A stretch of DNA of 64,000 nucleotides from Nocardia asteroides (GCF_900637185.1 NZ_LR134352.1:2046001-2110000); one strand, 5' to 3'. Numbered from the stretch's first letter, positions 17,711 to 28,346 are shown. The notes: generated by a model not told the origin, from the letters alone. Made by a program: numbers and translations.

Positions 17711-18445
17711 TCAGCCCAGCGGCAGCGGGGCGACGCCGCGGGCGGCGAGCATGCTGGTCATCAGCTGTGACTCGCCCTCCTGGGTCTTGGACATCTGCGC
17801 GGCCAGCGTGCGCACCTCGGTGGTGTCGGCGTGCTCGGCGGCGTAGTCGAGCATCGGCACGCCGCCCTGGTGGTGGCGCAGCATCAGCTGCAGGAACAGC
17901 GTGTCCATGGCCGGGCCGGTGGACTGACGCAGGGTGGTCATCTCCTCCTGGCTCGCCATGCCCGGCATCGACGACACGGGGCCCGACATCTCGTGGCCGG
18001 TGCTCGCGCCGCCGTGGTGCGAGCCCGCGCCGTGGCCGCTCATCCAGCCCATGTAGCCGTCCACGTTCTGGTTCGGCTCGCCCCACAGCTGCAACCAGCC
18101 CTGCATGCGGCCGATCTGGTTCTGCTGGGTGGTGAGGATGTCGTAGGCGAGCCTGCGCACGTCGTTGTCGGTGGAGGCGATCAGCGCCGCGCCCGCCATG
18201 TCGACGGCCTGCGCGTGGTGGGCGGACATGTCCTGGCTGAACCCCACGTCGACAGGGCCCGGCGCGGGCGTGTCCGCCTTGTCCAGCGGCAGTCGCAGCA
18301 GCACCCCGGCCACGGCGCCGAGCAGCAGCAGGCCGATCGCGCCCAGCACGAGGATCGCCGCGCCGCCGGGCTTGCGCGCGGCGGGCTCGGTGGCGTCGGG
18401 CGCTTCGGTGGTGTCGCCGGGCTCGGCCGCGGTCTCGGTGGCCAC
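17711..18445 (-). CDS. DUF305 domain membrane-anchored protein
   Basis: A 244-residue protein. A short acidic cytoplasmic head is followed by one transmembrane helix (about residues 29-50) and an outer DUF305 domain. The domain is a four-helix, ferritin-like bundle with repeated paired histidines: 'MSAHHAQAVDMA' and 'LMLRHHQGGVPMLDYA', plus a His/Met/Gly-rich loop (GHGAGSHHGGASTGHEM) suited to metal, possibly copper, binding. The GTG start shares one base with the stop of the DUF3105 gene, so the two are coupled. Metal handling outside the membrane is the family-based inference. Confidence 0.85.
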   Translation of the reverse strand: MATETAAEPGDTTEAPDATEPAARKPGGAAILVLGAIGLLLLGAVAGVLLRLPLDKADTPAPGPVDVGFSQDMSAHHAQAVDMAGAALIASTDNDVRRLAYDILTTQQNQIGRMQGWLQLWGEPNQNVDGYMGWMSGHGAGSHHGGASTGHEMSGPVSSMPGMASQEEMTTLRQSTGPAMDTLFLQLMLRHHQGGVPMLDYAAEHADTTEVRTLAAQMSKTQEGESQLMTSMLAARGVAPLPLG

Positions 18446-19323
18446 TACTGGCCCGCCGGCAGGCCGCCCGGCATCGGGATGCTGGGCAGACCGGGGATGC
18501 CGCTGCCGCCGCCGAGCTCGGACTGGTCCTGGGTCAGGCCCTTGCCGTCCATCGGCACGGCCTCGGGGCCGTACGGCGAGGAGTCGAACGGCGGCGGGTT
18601 GTTGGCGTCGAAGATCGGGTTCGAGCAGCTGGCGCCGACCTCGGGGTAGGCGTACGGGTTCTCGCGCAGCGCGGAGATGAACTGCTTGATCCGCGCGTCG
18701 TCGGGGGAGTCCAGGCGCAGCTGGTGGCCCCACGACTGCAGCGAGATGGGCGATTCCAGACCCGGGTACGGCGACATCAGCGAGTACTGACGGCCCTTGA
18801 CGAAGTTCGACAGCTTCTCCACGCCCGCGGCGTCGACCTTGTCCGGGTTGTAGGCGATCCAGACCGCGCCGTGCTCGAGCGAGTGGACGGCGTTCTCCAT
18901 CCGGATCGGCTTGGCGTAGACGGTGCCGGTGCAGTTGGCCCAGGCGCCGTCGTGCGGGCCGCCGTAGGCGGGCGCCTTGTCATAGGCCACCCGCTGGGCC
19001 GAGGTGACGTGCAGACCTGCCGGGTAGTCCTGCTTGACGACGCCCTCGATCTTGGTCGACGGGTCCTGGTTCTCCTTGGTCGGCACCCATTCCTTGAGGT
19101 CGGTCTGGGCCTCGCGGATCGCGGCCTGGTCCAGGTACTTGGGCACCAGGCTGTAGGCCAGCAGGCCGATCAGCGCGACGATGGCGACGCCAGCGCCCAG
19201 CAGGGCCCAGGGGACCTCGCGCTTCTTGTGCGGAAGGTTGCCTTTGCCGGGTTTGCGGGACGGAGACGACTTCCCCGCGGCCCGGACGGCCTTGGCTGAT
19301 GTGGCGCTGGTCCTGCTCGGCAT
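18445..19323 (-). CDS. DUF3105 domain membrane protein
   Basis: A 292-residue protein with a basic head (KPGKGNLPHKKREVPW), one transmembrane segment (about 42-62) and an outer DUF3105 domain. The domain holds the typical 'HSLEHGAVWIAY' with two histidines and a C-terminal 'YPEVGASCSNPIFDANNPPP'. I chose ATG 19323; the upstream part of the open frame (to 19398) has no family support. The function is unknown; the histidines and the link to DUF305 suggest a surface metal-binding pair. It is divergent from argS, separated by 89 bases. Confidence 0.82.
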   Translation of the reverse strand: MPSRTSATSAKAVRAAGKSSPSRKPGKGNLPHKKREVPWALLGAGVAIVALIGLLAYSLVPKYLDQAAIREAQTDLKEWVPTKENQDPSTKIEGVVKQDYPAGLHVTSAQRVAYDKAPAYGGPHDGAWANCTGTVYAKPIRMENAVHSLEHGAVWIAYNPDKVDAAGVEKLSNFVKGRQYSLMSPYPGLESPISLQSWGHQLRLDSPDDARIKQFISALRENPYAYPEVGASCSNPIFDANNPPPFDSSPYGPEAVPMDGKGLTQDQSELGGGSGIPGLPSIPMPGGLPAGQ

Positions 19324-19412
19324 CGCTCGTTGTGCTCTTTCGACGTGTGGATCGGTGGGTTCGTGGCGGGCGGTCGTGGTTGCGAGGCACCCGACCAATA
19401 GGATAGAGACTC

Positions 19413-21071
19413 GTGACTCCAGCTGACCTTGCAGATCTCCTTCGCACCACGGCCGCGAAGGTGCTTGTCGAACGTGGACTGGACTCGTCGGTCCTGCCCG
19501 AGCAGGTCACAGTGGAGCGTCCGCGCAACCCCGAACACGGCGACTATGCCACGAATGTGGCGATGCAGGTGGCCAAGCGGGTCGGAACCAACCCGCGCGA
19601 GCTGGCCGGATGGCTGGCCGACGCGCTGTCGGCGACCGACGACATCGAGGTGGCCGAGGTCGCGGGCCCCGGCTTCCTCAACATCCGCCTGGCCGCCTCG
19701 GCGCAGGGCGCGATCCTGGCGCAGATCCTGGCCGCGGGCGCGACCTACGGCACCGGCACCACGCTGGCCGGCACCAAGATCAACCTGGAGTTCGTCTCCG
19801 CCAACCCCACCGGTCCCGTGCACCTGGGCGGCACCCGCTGGGCCTCGGTCGGTGACGCGCTGGGCCGCATCCTGGCCGCCGAGGGCGCCGAGGTGACCCG
19901 CGAGTACTACTTCAACGACCACGGTGCCCAGATCGACCGCTTCGCCAAGTCGCTGGTCGCGGCCGCCCTGGGCGAGCCGACCCCCGCGGACGGCTACGCG
20001 GGCGAGTACATCCAGGACATCAGCGCGAGCATCGTCGCCGCGCACCCCGACGCGCTCACCCTGCCCGCCGACGAGCGGCACGAGCTGTTCCGGCGCGAGG
20101 GCGTGCAGCAGATGTTCGCCCAGATCAAGCAGGATCTGCACGACTTCGGCACCGACTTCGACGTGTACTTCAACGAGAGCGAGCTGTTCGCCTCCGGCGC
20201 CGTCGAGCGGGCCGTGGAGCAGCTCAAGAACTCGGGCAACCTGTACGAGAAGGACGGCGCCTGGTGGATCGCCTCCACCGAGTTCGGCGACGACAAGGAC
20301 CGCGTGGTCCTCAAGAGCGACGGCAACGCCGCCTACATCGCCGGTGACATCGCCTACTTCCAGAACAAGCGCGCCCGCGGCTTCGACCTGGCCATCTACA
20401 TGCTCGGCGCCGACCACCACGGCTACATCGGCAGGCTCAAGGCCGCCGCGGCCGCGTTCGGCGACGACCCCGACACCGTCGAGGTGCTGATCGGCCAGAT
20501 GGTGAACCTGGTCCGCGACGGCCAGGCCGTGAAGATGAGCAAGCGCGCGGGCACCGTGGTGACGCTGAACGACCTGGTCGAGGCGATCGGCGTCGACGCG
20601 TCGCGCTACTCGCTGGTGCGTTCCTCGGTGAACTCGAGCATCGACATCGACCTCGACCTGTGGACCAAGGCGGGCAACGAGAATCCTGTCTACTACGTCC
20701 AGTACGCGCACGCCCGCACCTGCCGGATCAGCGACAACGCCGCCGCGTTCGAATTCGACTCCGTGGCACCGGACTTCGCGCTGCTGAACTCCGATCGCGA
20801 GGGTGACCTGATCCGCACCCTCGGCGATTTCCCGCGCGTGGTCGCCACCGCCGCCGACACCCGCGAACCGCACCGCATCGCCCGGTACCTCGAGGAACTG
20901 GCCGGGGTCTACCACCCGTTCCAGTCCGACGACGACATGCGTGTGCTGCCCAAGGGCGACGACACGGTCACCCCGCTCAACGCCGCCCGGCTCGAATTGG
21001 TCAAGGCCACCCGCCAGGTGCTGGCCAACGGCCTGGCCCTGCTCGGGGTCAGCGCCCCGGAGCGCATGTGA
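19413..21071 (+). CDS. argS: Arginyl-tRNA synthetase
   Basis: A 552-residue class I synthetase that charges tRNA-Arg. The N-terminal Add-1 domain (about 5-95) is followed by the HIGH-type motif HLGG at 137-140 and the KMSKR motif at 374-378, and an all-helical DALR anticodon-binding domain ends the protein. It starts at GTG 19413. There is no Shine-Dalgarno sequence; instead a -10-like TAGGAT (19399-19404) ends 8 bases before the GTG, which suggests a leaderless mRNA. It is the first gene of a run leading into lysA (31 bases later). Confidence 0.96.
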   Translation: MTPADLADLLRTTAAKVLVERGLDSSVLPEQVTVERPRNPEHGDYATNVAMQVAKRVGTNPRELAGWLADALSATDDIEVAEVAGPGFLNIRLAASAQGAILAQILAAGATYGTGTTLAGTKINLEFVSANPTGPVHLGGTRWASVGDALGRILAAEGAEVTREYYFNDHGAQIDRFAKSLVAAALGEPTPADGYAGEYIQDISASIVAAHPDALTLPADERHELFRREGVQQMFAQIKQDLHDFGTDFDVYFNESELFASGAVERAVEQLKNSGNLYEKDGAWWIASTEFGDDKDRVVLKSDGNAAYIAGDIAYFQNKRARGFDLAIYMLGADHHGYIGRLKAAAAAFGDDPDTVEVLIGQMVNLVRDGQAVKMSKRAGTVVTLNDLVEAIGVDASRYSLVRSSVNSSIDIDLDLWTKAGNENPVYYVQYAHARTCRISDNAAAFEFDSVAPDFALLNSDREGDLIRTLGDFPRVVATAADTREPHRIARYLEELAGVYHPFQSDDDMRVLPKGDDTVTPLNAARLELVKATRQVLANGLALLGVSAPERM

Positions 21072-21102
21072 CCGACGGCAAGCTTTCCAAGGAGGACGCA
21101 CA

Positions 21103-22524
21103 GTGAGTGCCCACCCCGCCGGTCCCCGGCACGCAGAGATCCCGCACGCGCCCAGCCTGGCCGAGCGCCCGACCGACCCGAGCGAGATGATCGACCTTCC
21201 CGCCAACGTGTGGCCGCGCAACGCCACCCGTGGCGCGGACGGCGTCGTCGGGATCGCCGGAGTGTCGGTCACCGAGCTGGCCGAGCAGTACGGCACCCCG
21301 CTGTTCGTGGTCGACGAGGACGACTTCCGCTCGCGCTGCCGCGACATGGTGCGTGCCTTCGGCCCCAACGCGCGCGTGCACTACGCGTCCAAGGCGTTCC
21401 TGTGCGGTGAGATCGCGCGCTGGATCCGCGACGAGGGCCTCTCGCTCGACGTCTGCTCCGGCGGCGAGCTGGCCATCGCGCTGCACGCCGGTTTCCCGGC
21501 CGAGCGCATCGCGCTGCACGGCAACAACAAGTCGGTGCCCGAGCTCGAGACCGCGGTCGCCGCGGGAGTCGGCCACGTGGTGGTGGACTCGCTCTACGAG
21601 ATCGAGCGGCTCGAGGCGGTCGCCGGCGCGGCGGGCGTGGTCCAGGACGTGCTGGTCCGGGTCACCGTCGGCGTCGAGGCGCACACCCACGAGTACATCT
21701 CCACCGCGCACGAGGACCAGAAGTTCGGCTTCTCGATCGCCGGTGGCGACGCGATGGAGGCGCTGGCCCGCGTCTTCGAGGCCGACAACCTGCGCCTGGT
21801 GGGCCTGCACAGCCACATCGGCTCGCAGATCTTCGAGCTCGACGGCTTCGAGATCGCCGCGCGCCGCATGCTCGGCCTGCTGCGCGAGGCCATCGACAAG
21901 TTCGGTATCGAGCGCACCGCGCAGATCTCCACCCTGGATCTGGGCGGCGGCCTCGGTATCTCGTACCTGCCCGGCGACAACCCGCCGCCGCTGGACGAGT
22001 TCGCCGCCAAGCTGCGCGAGCTGGTCGCCGCCGAAGCCGCCCGCGCCGGGCTGCCCGAGCCGACCATCGCCGTCGAGCCGGGCCGCGCCATCGCGGGGCC
22101 GGGCACGGTCACGCTGTACGAGGTGGGCACCATCAAGGATGTCGAGCTCGACGGCGGCGCGCGGCGTCGCTACGTGAGCGTCGACGGCGGGATGAGCGAC
22201 AATATCCGCCCCGCCCTCTACCAGGCCGATTACGATTGCCGTCTGGTCTCGCGCTCGTCGGACGCCCACGCGGTCGTCGCGCGCGTGGTCGGAAAGCATT
22301 GCGAGAGTGGCGATATCGTCATTCGTGACACCTGGATGCCCGCCGACGCGGGCCCCGGCGACCTGGTCGCCGTCGCGGCGACCGGTGCGTACTGCTACTC
22401 GATGTCGAGTCGCTACAACCAGCTCACCCGGCCCGCCGTGGTCGCGGTGCGCGACGGTGTCTCGCGATTGATTCTGCGCCGGGAAACGGTGGCGGACCTG
22501 CTCAGCCTGGAGGTGGAAGGATGA
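21103..22524 (+). CDS. lysA: Diaminopimelate decarboxylase
   Basis: A 473-residue fold-type III PLP enzyme that makes L-lysine from meso-diaminopimelate. The PLP lysine is Lys97 in '[12 protein letters not shown]'. The phosphate-binding glycines are in '[11 protein letters not shown]', and the active-site cysteine motif of the partner subunit is near '[11 protein letters not shown]'. GTG 21103 has a perfect AAGGAGG at 21089-21095. An N-terminal extension of about 45 residues precedes the barrel, as in mycobacterial LysA. The stop overlaps the start of hom (ATGA), linking lysine and threonine synthesis in one operon. Confidence 0.96.
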   Translation: MSAHPAGPRHAEIPHAPSLAERPTDPSEMIDLPANVWPRNATRGADGVVGIAGVSVTELAEQYGTPLFVVDEDDFRSRCRDMVRAFGPNARVHYASKAFLCGEIARWIRDEGLSLDVCSGGELAIALHAGFPAERIALHGNNKSVPELETAVAAGVGHVVVDSLYEIERLEAVAGAAGVVQDVLVRVTVGVEAHTHEYISTAHEDQKFGFSIAGGDAMEALARVFEADNLRLVGLHSHIGSQIFELDGFEIAARRMLGLLREAIDKFGIERTAQISTLDLGGGLGISYLPGDNPPPLDEFAAKLRELVAAEAARAGLPEPTIAVEPGRAIAGPGTVTLYEVGTIKDVELDGGARRRYVSVDGGMSDNIRPALYQADYDCRLVSRSSDAHAVVARVVGKHCESGDIVIRDTWMPADAGPGDLVAVAATGAYCYSMSSRYNQLTRPAVVAVRDGVSRLILRRETVADLLSLEVEG

Positions 22525-23873
22525 CCGAGAACAACGGGACCAGGGACGCGGGGCGTCCGCTCGGCGTCGCCGTGCTCGGGATGGGCACCGTCGGCACCGA
22601 GGTGGTCCGGGTCCTGCGTGACCACGCCGAGGACCTGCGCTCGCGGGTCGGCGCTCCGCTGGTGCTGCGCGGCGTCGCCGTGCGCGACCTGGCCAAGGAC
22701 CGCGGCCTGCCCGCCGAGCTGCTGACCACCGACGCCGAGGCGCTCGTCGCCCGCGACGACGTCGACCTGGTGGTCGAGGTCATGGGCGGCATCGACCCGG
22801 CTCGCGCGCTCATCGGGGCCGCGCTGAGCGGCGGCAAGTCCGTGGTCACCGCCAACAAGGCGCTGCTGGCCGACTACACCGGCGAGCTGGCCGCCGCCGC
22901 CGAGCGCAGCCGCGCCGACCTGTACTTCGAGGCCGCCGTCGCCGGCGCGATCCCGGTGGTCCGCCCGCTGATCCAGTCGCTGTCGGGCGACCGGGTGAAC
23001 CGGGTGGTCGGCATCGTCAACGGCACCACCAACTTCATCCTCTCCGCGATGGACGAGACCGGCGCCGCCTACGACGACGTGCTCGCCGAGGCCACCGACC
23101 TGGGCTACGCCGAGGCCGACCCCACCGCCGACGTCGAGGGCTTCGACGCCGCCGCCAAGGCCGCCATCCTGGCCTCGCTGGCCTTCCACACCCGGGTGAC
23201 CGCGGCCGACGTGTACCGCGAGGGCATCTCCAAGATCACCGCCGAGGACCTGGAGACGGCCTCGGCCGTCGGCTGCACCGTGAAGCTGCTCGCCATCTGC
23301 GAGCGCGTCGCGGCCGGTCCGGGCGAGCCCACCTCCGCCGAGGGCGGCAAGGACCGCGTCTCGGTGCGCGTGTACCCGGCGCTCATCCCGCGCAAGCACC
23401 CGCTGGCCTCGGTCAACGGCGCGTTCAACGCCGTGGTCGTCGAGGCCGACAACGCGGGCAGGCTGATGTTCTACGGTCAGGGCGCCGGTGGCGCGCCGAC
23501 CGCCTCGGCCGTGCTGGGCGATCTCGTCATGGCGGCCCGCAACAAGTTCTACGGTGGTCGTGCTCCGGGCGAATCGGTCTATGCTGAGCTGCCGATCGCG
23601 CCGATCGGCGACACCCCCACCCGCTACCACGTGAACCTGCAGGTGGAGGATCGTCCCGGCGTGCTCGCCGCGGTGGCCGACACCTTCGCCCAGCACGGCG
23701 TGAGCATCTCCACCGTGCGTCAGCAGGGTCATGGCGAGGGTGCGCGGCTCGTGGTCGTCACCCACCACGCGGTGGAGTCCTCGCTGGCCGATACTGTCGC
23801 GGCATTGGCCGACATGGATTCGGTCACCTCTGTGACCAGCGTTCTCAGACTGGAAGGCACCGAAGAATCATGA
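22521..23873 (+). CDS. hom: Homoserine dehydrogenase
   Basis: A 450-residue NAD(P)-dependent enzyme reducing aspartate semialdehyde to homoserine, the branch point to threonine and methionine. The Rossmann motif is '[15 protein letters not shown]' at the N-terminus; the catalytic part includes '[11 protein letters not shown]' and '[18 protein letters not shown]'. Residues about 370-445 form an ACT domain ([15 protein letters not shown]), which normally carries feedback inhibition by threonine. ATGA overlaps join it to lysA before and thrC after. Confidence 0.96.
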   Translation: MTENNGTRDAGRPLGVAVLGMGTVGTEVVRVLRDHAEDLRSRVGAPLVLRGVAVRDLAKDRGLPAELLTTDAEALVARDDVDLVVEVMGGIDPARALIGAALSGGKSVVTANKALLADYTGELAAAAERSRADLYFEAAVAGAIPVVRPLIQSLSGDRVNRVVGIVNGTTNFILSAMDETGAAYDDVLAEATDLGYAEADPTADVEGFDAAAKAAILASLAFHTRVTAADVYREGISKITAEDLETASAVGCTVKLLAICERVAAGPGEPTSAEGGKDRVSVRVYPALIPRKHPLASVNGAFNAVVVEADNAGRLMFYGQGAGGAPTASAVLGDLVMAARNKFYGGRAPGESVYAELPIAPIGDTPTRYHVNLQVEDRPGVLAAVADTFAQHGVSISTVRQQGHGEGARLVVVTHHAVESSLADTVAALADMDSVTSVTSVLRLEGTEES

Positions 23874-24964
23874 GTACCACTGGCATCGCCCCCCAGGCCG
23901 GCGTGCACTCGCGCTGGCCGGGTCTGATCGCGGCCTACCGCGACCGGCTGGCCGGTGCGGCCGACTGGGAGCCGGTCACCCTGTTCGAGGGCGGTACCCC
24001 GCTGGTCCCCGCGACGCACCTGTCCGAGCTGACCGGCTGCGAGGTGTACCTCAAGGTCGAGGGCGCCAACCCCACCGGTTCGTTCAAGGACCGCGGCATG
24101 ACCATGGCGATGACCGACGCCAAGTACCGCGGCCAGAAGGCCGTGCTGTGCGCGTCCACCGGCAACACCTCGGCCTCGGCCGCCGCCTACGCCACCCGCG
24201 CGGGCATGGAGTGCGCGGTGCTGATCCCGCAGGGCAAGATCGCGATGGGCAAGCTGGCCCAGGCCGTGATGCTCGGCGCCAAGATCATCCAGGTCGAGGG
24301 CAACTTCGACGACTGCCTCGAGCTGGCCCGCAAGGTCACCGCCGAGTTCCCCGAGGTCGGTCTGGTGAACTCGGTGAACCCGGCGCGCATCGAGGGCCAG
24401 AAGACCGCCTCGTTCGAGATCTGCGACGTGCTGGGCAAGGCGCCCGACGTGCACGTGCTGCCGGTGGGCAACGCGGGCAACATCACCGCCTACTGGCGCG
24501 GGTACCGCGAGTACCACGCCGACGGCATCACCGGCTCGCTGCCGCGCATGCTCGGCGTGCAGGCCGCGGGCGCGGCGCCGCTGGTCAACGGCGCGCCGGT
24601 GAAGGACCCGGAGACCGTGGCCACCGCCATCCGGATCGGCGCCCCGGCGTCGTGGAACGGGGCGATGGAGGCCAAGGAGCAGTCGGGCGGCGCGTTCCGC
24701 GCGGCCACCGACGAGGAGATCCTGGCCGCGTACCGGCTGGTCGCCGCCACCGAGGGCGTCTTCGTCGAGCCCGCGTCGGCCGCGAGCGTGGCCGGTCTGC
24801 TGGCCGCCCGCGCGGAGGGCTGGCTGGATTCGGGTCTGACCGTGGTCTGCACCGTCACCGGCAACGGCCTGAAGGACCCCGACAACGCGCTGGCCGGGAT
24901 GCCCGAAGTCAAGCCGATCGCCGTCGACCCGGTGGCCATCGCCCGCGAACTCGAGCTGGCCTGA
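23870..24964 (+). CDS. thrC: Threonine synthase
   Basis: A 364-residue fold-type II PLP enzyme turning O-phosphohomoserine into threonine. The PLP lysine is Lys73 in '[11 protein letters not shown]', the '[13 protein letters not shown]' loop holds the substrate carboxylate and '[12 protein letters not shown]' binds the PLP phosphate. The length is that of the short bacterial form without the long N-terminal extension. It overlaps hom by 4 bases and is followed 25 bases later by thrB. Confidence 0.96.
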   Translation: MSTTGIAPQAGVHSRWPGLIAAYRDRLAGAADWEPVTLFEGGTPLVPATHLSELTGCEVYLKVEGANPTGSFKDRGMTMAMTDAKYRGQKAVLCASTGNTSASAAAYATRAGMECAVLIPQGKIAMGKLAQAVMLGAKIIQVEGNFDDCLELARKVTAEFPEVGLVNSVNPARIEGQKTASFEICDVLGKAPDVHVLPVGNAGNITAYWRGYREYHADGITGSLPRMLGVQAAGAAPLVNGAPVKDPETVATAIRIGAPASWNGAMEAKEQSGGAFRAATDEEILAAYRLVAATEGVFVEPASAASVAGLLAARAEGWLDSGLTVVCTVTGNGLKDPDNALAGMPEVKPIAVDPVAIARELELA

Positions 24965-24989
24965 GTTGACCGCACGCGAGAGCAGGCTG

Positions 24990-25916
24990 ATGACAGCGAC
25001 CCTGCCCGCCGGTCTCGAGGTGACCGTGCGCGTTCCGGCCTCCACCGCCAATCTCGGCCCCGGATTCGACTGCCTCGGAATGGCATTGGGTCTCTACGAC
25101 GAGATCGTGGTGCGCACCACCGACTCGGGTCTGCAGATCCGGGTCGAGGGTGAGGGCGCCGACGACGTGCCGTGGGGCCCAACGCATCTGGTGGTGCGGG
25201 CGATCGAGCGCGGGCTGGAGTCGCTGGGGGTCTGGGCCGACGGGCTCGACGTGGTGTGCCGCAACGTGATTCCGCATTCGCGCGGTCTCGGTTCCAGCGC
25301 GTCCGCGGTGGTCGGCGGCCTGGCCGCGGGCGCCGGGCTCGCGGCGAAGTTCGATGCGGAGCTGCGGCTCGACACCGAGCGCCTGGTCCAGCTGGCCTCG
25401 GAGTTCGAGGGTCACCCCGACAACGCCGCGGCCAGCGTGCTGGGCGGAATCGTCGTGTCGTGGACCGAGTCCGACGCCGAGGCGAACCGGGTCTACCGGG
25501 CGGTGCGGCTCACGCCCGCCGCCGCGCTGCGTCCGGTGGTGCTGATCCCGCAGGAACGCTCGTCCACCGCGCACACCAGGGGGCTGCTGCCCGAGCAGGT
25601 GCCGCACGGCGACGCCGCGTTCAACGTCAGCCGGGCGGCGCTGGCCGTCGTGGCGCTGACCGAGCGTCCCGATCTGCTGATGCCCGCCACCGCGGATCGG
25701 CTGCACCAGACCCAGCGTGCGCCCGCGCTACCGCTGACCACGGCCTGGATCGAGCGGCTGCGCGCCGCGGGAATCGCGGCGACCGTGTCCGGCGCCGGGC
25801 CGACGATTCTGGCGCTCGCGACCGGAGAATTCCCCGATGACCTGCGCAAACAGGCCGAATCCGATGGTCTGCGCGTGGTCGAGCCCGGCATCGCCGACGG
25901 CGTCACGGTCGACTGA
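24990..25916 (+). CDS. thrB: Homoserine kinase
   Basis: A 308-residue GHMP kinase phosphorylating homoserine. The ATP-binding GHMP motif is '[17 protein letters not shown]', the N-terminal motif is '[18 protein letters not shown]' and the C-terminal glycine motif is '[13 protein letters not shown]'. The ATG at 24990 is preferred to a TTG at 24966, because family members begin a few residues before 'VTVRVPAST'. It ends the lysA-hom-thrC-thrB operon; about 340 bases of leader then separate it from rho. Confidence 0.95.
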   Translation: MTATLPAGLEVTVRVPASTANLGPGFDCLGMALGLYDEIVVRTTDSGLQIRVEGEGADDVPWGPTHLVVRAIERGLESLGVWADGLDVVCRNVIPHSRGLGSSASAVVGGLAAGAGLAAKFDAELRLDTERLVQLASEFEGHPDNAAASVLGGIVVSWTESDAEANRVYRAVRLTPAAALRPVVLIPQERSSTAHTRGLLPEQVPHGDAAFNVSRAALAVVALTERPDLLMPATADRLHQTQRAPALPLTTAWIERLRAAGIAATVSGAGPTILALATGEFPDDLRKQAESDGLRVVEPGIADGVTVD

Positions 25917-26256
25917 CGGCGCGCCTGCCTTGCCGTTGTTCGCAATTGGCAGCTATTCTGGGCAGGTCCGTACATCGTGCGCATCAGACGCCGGTGCTTC
26001 ATCAGGGCAATCGCTCCAGCAGGCTCCAGGCTCGAGCCTCCACACCATGGAGGTGCTGCGACGCCGCGAAGCCGCTCAACTGGAATGATCTCTCCTCACC
26101 ACTGTCTTCTGGTGGCGAAGCCTCCGGTCCGGCGGGGCGGGTAGTACGGCACAGGCGTCCTGGTGGACGCATAATCCGAGCTCGGCACGAGGTGCCGGGT
26201 CTACGGAACGAACCCTCGACTCAGCACACGGCATTCGAGGGAAGGAAAGGATTTCC
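25917..26256 (+). promoter_or_regulatory. Long rho leader with putative promoter
   Basis: A 340-base stretch without a clear gene. TTGCCG (25930-25935) and TATTCT (25954-25959) with an 18-base spacer make a credible promoter, predicting a 5' UTR near 290 bases. The region can fold locally (CCTCCA/TGGAGG, CCAC/GTGG). A 13-codon ORF (26047-26088) and an ORF whose TGA overlaps the rho GTG lie inside it. This layout fits attenuation or autoregulation of rho; the mechanism is inferred. Confidence 0.55.
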
Positions 26257-28299
26257 GTGACAGAAACGGACCTGCTCGCGACACCCGGGGTGGAATCCAA
26301 CCCTACGAACTCGGGCGGCCGCGAAAGTGAATCCGGACAGATTTCGAAAATGAGCGAACACACCGACGTCGCACGATCGGGGCTGACTGGAATGCTGTTG
26401 CCGCAGTTGCGCGCACTGGCGGGGGAGCTCGGTATCCGAGGCACCTCCGGGATGCGCAAGGGCGATCTCATCGCCGCCATCAAGGAGAACCAGGCCGGAG
26501 CGCCTGCGAAGGCGGGTAAGCCCGTCGAGGCCGCCGCCGTGACGGCCACCGCGCCCAAGGCCGAGGCGCCCGCCAAGGCGGAAGCGCCCGCCAAGTCCCC
26601 GGCGAAGGCCGAGACCGAGGCGCCCGCCAAGCAGGCGAAGGCCGACAAGCAGGCCGCGCCCGCCGAGAAGCAGGCCGCCGCCGCGGTCGTGACCGAGCAG
26701 GCCCCGGCCGAGCAGGGGACGGCCGAGTCCAAGAGCGCCGCGCCCGCCGAGTCGACCGAGGATTCCGGCCGCGAGGGCGGTCAGCGCGGCCGTGGCAGGC
26801 AGCGTCGTGGCCGTGACCAGGCTCGTTCCGGCGGTGGCGAGAACGCCCAGGCCGACAACCGCGGTGAGAACCGTGGCGAGGAGCCCAAGCAGGCCGACAA
26901 GGCCGAGGGCGGCGACCAGGGCGAGCGCAGGCGCGAACGCGGCGAGCGCAACCAGGGCGAGCGCAACCAGAACCAGAATCAGAACCAGAACGGCGGCAAT
27001 CGCGGTCCCCGCGACGACCGCGGTGGCGACGACGAGGAAGGCGGCCGCGGCCGCCGGGGCCGTCGGTTCCGTGAGCGTCGCCGTGGGCGTGACCGCGAGG
27101 GCGGCGCCGCCGGTGGCGGCGGCGAGGCCCGCGACTTCGAGATCCGCGAGGACGACGTCCTGCAGCCGGTCGCCGGCATCCTCGACGTCCTGGACAACTA
27201 CGCGTTCGTGCGGACCTCCGGTTACCTGGCCGGCCCGAACGACGTGTACGTCTCGATGAACCTGGTCCGCAAGAACGGCCTGCGCCGCGGTGACGCGATC
27301 ACCGGCGCGGTCCGCGCCCCGCGCGACGGCGAGCAGAACAACCAGCGCCAGAAGTTCGACCCGCTGGTGCGCCTGGACACCGTCAACGGTGGCGAGGTGG
27401 AGGCGGCCAAGCGCCGTCCCGACTTCACCAAGCTGACCCCGCTGTACCCGAACCAGCGGCTGCGCCTCGAGACCGCGCAGAACAAGCTGACCACCCGCGT
27501 GATCGACCTGATCATGCCGATCGGTAAGGGTCAGCGCGCGCTGATCGTGTCTCCGCCCAAGGCGGGTAAGACCACGATCATGCAGGACATCGCCAACGCG
27601 ATCTCGGTCAACAACCCCGAGTGCTACCTCATGGTCGTGCTGGTCGACGAGCGTCCCGAAGAGGTCACCGACATGCAGCGTTCGGTGAAGGGTGAGGTCA
27701 TCGCTTCCACCTTCGACCGGCCGCCGGCCGACCACACCTCGGTCGCCGAGCTCGCCATCGAGCGGGCCAAGCGCCTGGTGGAGATGGGCAAAGACGTTGT
27801 GGTGCTGCTCGACTCGATCACCCGATTGGGCCGCGCGTACAACAACTCCTCGCCCGCCTCGGGCCGCATCCTCTCCGGTGGTGTCGACTCGACCGCGCTG
27901 TACCCGCCCAAGCGGTTCCTCGGCGCGGCGCGCAACATCGAGAACGGTGGCTCGCTCACCATCATCGCCACGGCGATGGTGGAGACCGGCTCCACCGGTG
28001 ACACGGTGATCTTCGAGGAGTTCAAGGGCACCGGCAACGCCGAGCTCAAGCTCGACCGCAAGATCGCCGAGCGGCGCGTGTTCCCCGCGGTGGACGTCAA
28101 CCCGTCCGGTACCCGCAAGGACGAGCTGCTGCTCTCGCCCGACGAGGCCGCGGTGCTGCACAAGCTACGTCGCGTGCTCACCGGGCTGGACTCGCACCAG
28201 GCCATCGATCTGCTGATCGACCGCCTGAAGAAGTCCAAGAACAACCTCGAGTTCCTGATGCAGGTCTCCAAGACCGCGCCGGGCGCTCTCGACGAGTGA
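26257..28299 (+). CDS. rho: Transcription termination factor Rho with large disordered insert
   Basis: A 680-residue hexameric RNA helicase, far longer than the roughly 420 residues of E. coli Rho. Order: short acidic head; Rho_N SAP-like motif (LPQLRALAGELGIRG, about 48-80); a low-complexity insert (about 80-292) first rich in Ala/Lys/Glu/Pro, then Arg/Gly/Asn/Gln (NQNQNQNQNGGNRG); the cold-shock RNA-binding domain (from about 295); and the RecA-type ATPase with Walker A PPKAGKT at 433-439 and 'VDERPEEVTDM'. Start GTG 26257 follows GGAAGGAAAGG. The insert is typical of high-GC Gram-positives and likely adds RNA binding. Confidence 0.96.
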   Translation: MTETDLLATPGVESNPTNSGGRESESGQISKMSEHTDVARSGLTGMLLPQLRALAGELGIRGTSGMRKGDLIAAIKENQAGAPAKAGKPVEAAAVTATAPKAEAPAKAEAPAKSPAKAETEAPAKQAKADKQAAPAEKQAAAAVVTEQAPAEQGTAESKSAAPAESTEDSGREGGQRGRGRQRRGRDQARSGGGENAQADNRGENRGEEPKQADKAEGGDQGERRRERGERNQGERNQNQNQNQNGGNRGPRDDRGGDDEEGGRGRRGRRFRERRRGRDREGGAAGGGGEARDFEIREDDVLQPVAGILDVLDNYAFVRTSGYLAGPNDVYVSMNLVRKNGLRRGDAITGAVRAPRDGEQNNQRQKFDPLVRLDTVNGGEVEAAKRRPDFTKLTPLYPNQRLRLETAQNKLTTRVIDLIMPIGKGQRALIVSPPKAGKTTIMQDIANAISVNNPECYLMVVLVDERPEEVTDMQRSVKGEVIASTFDRPPADHTSVAELAIERAKRLVEMGKDVVVLLDSITRLGRAYNNSSPASGRILSGGVDSTALYPPKRFLGAARNIENGGSLTIIATAMVETGSTGDTVIFEEFKGTGNAELKLDRKIAERRVFPAVDVNPSGTRKDELLLSPDEAAVLHKLRRVLTGLDSHQAIDLLIDRLKKSKNNLEFLMQVSKTAPGALDE

Positions 28300-28314
28300 T
28301 CGTCTAGAACCGCA

Positions 28315-28346
28315 GCAAGGGGCCTCGCCGACGCGGGGCCCCTTGC
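28315..28346 (+). terminator. Hairpin terminator after rho
   Basis: GCAAGGGGCC (28315-28324) pairs perfectly with GGCCCCTTGC (28337-28346), and the stem begins 16 bases after the rho stop. There is no T run, as usual in actinobacteria. Confidence 0.75.

Noticed and set aside
19170..21368. Open frame of 732 codons opposite argS
   Set aside because: Antisense shadow; argS has complete synthetase motifs.
26941..27010. Short tandem repeats in rho as a CRISPR-like array
   Set aside because: They are coding repeats (Asn/Gln/Gly/Glu/Arg codons) within the disordered part of Rho, without spacers.
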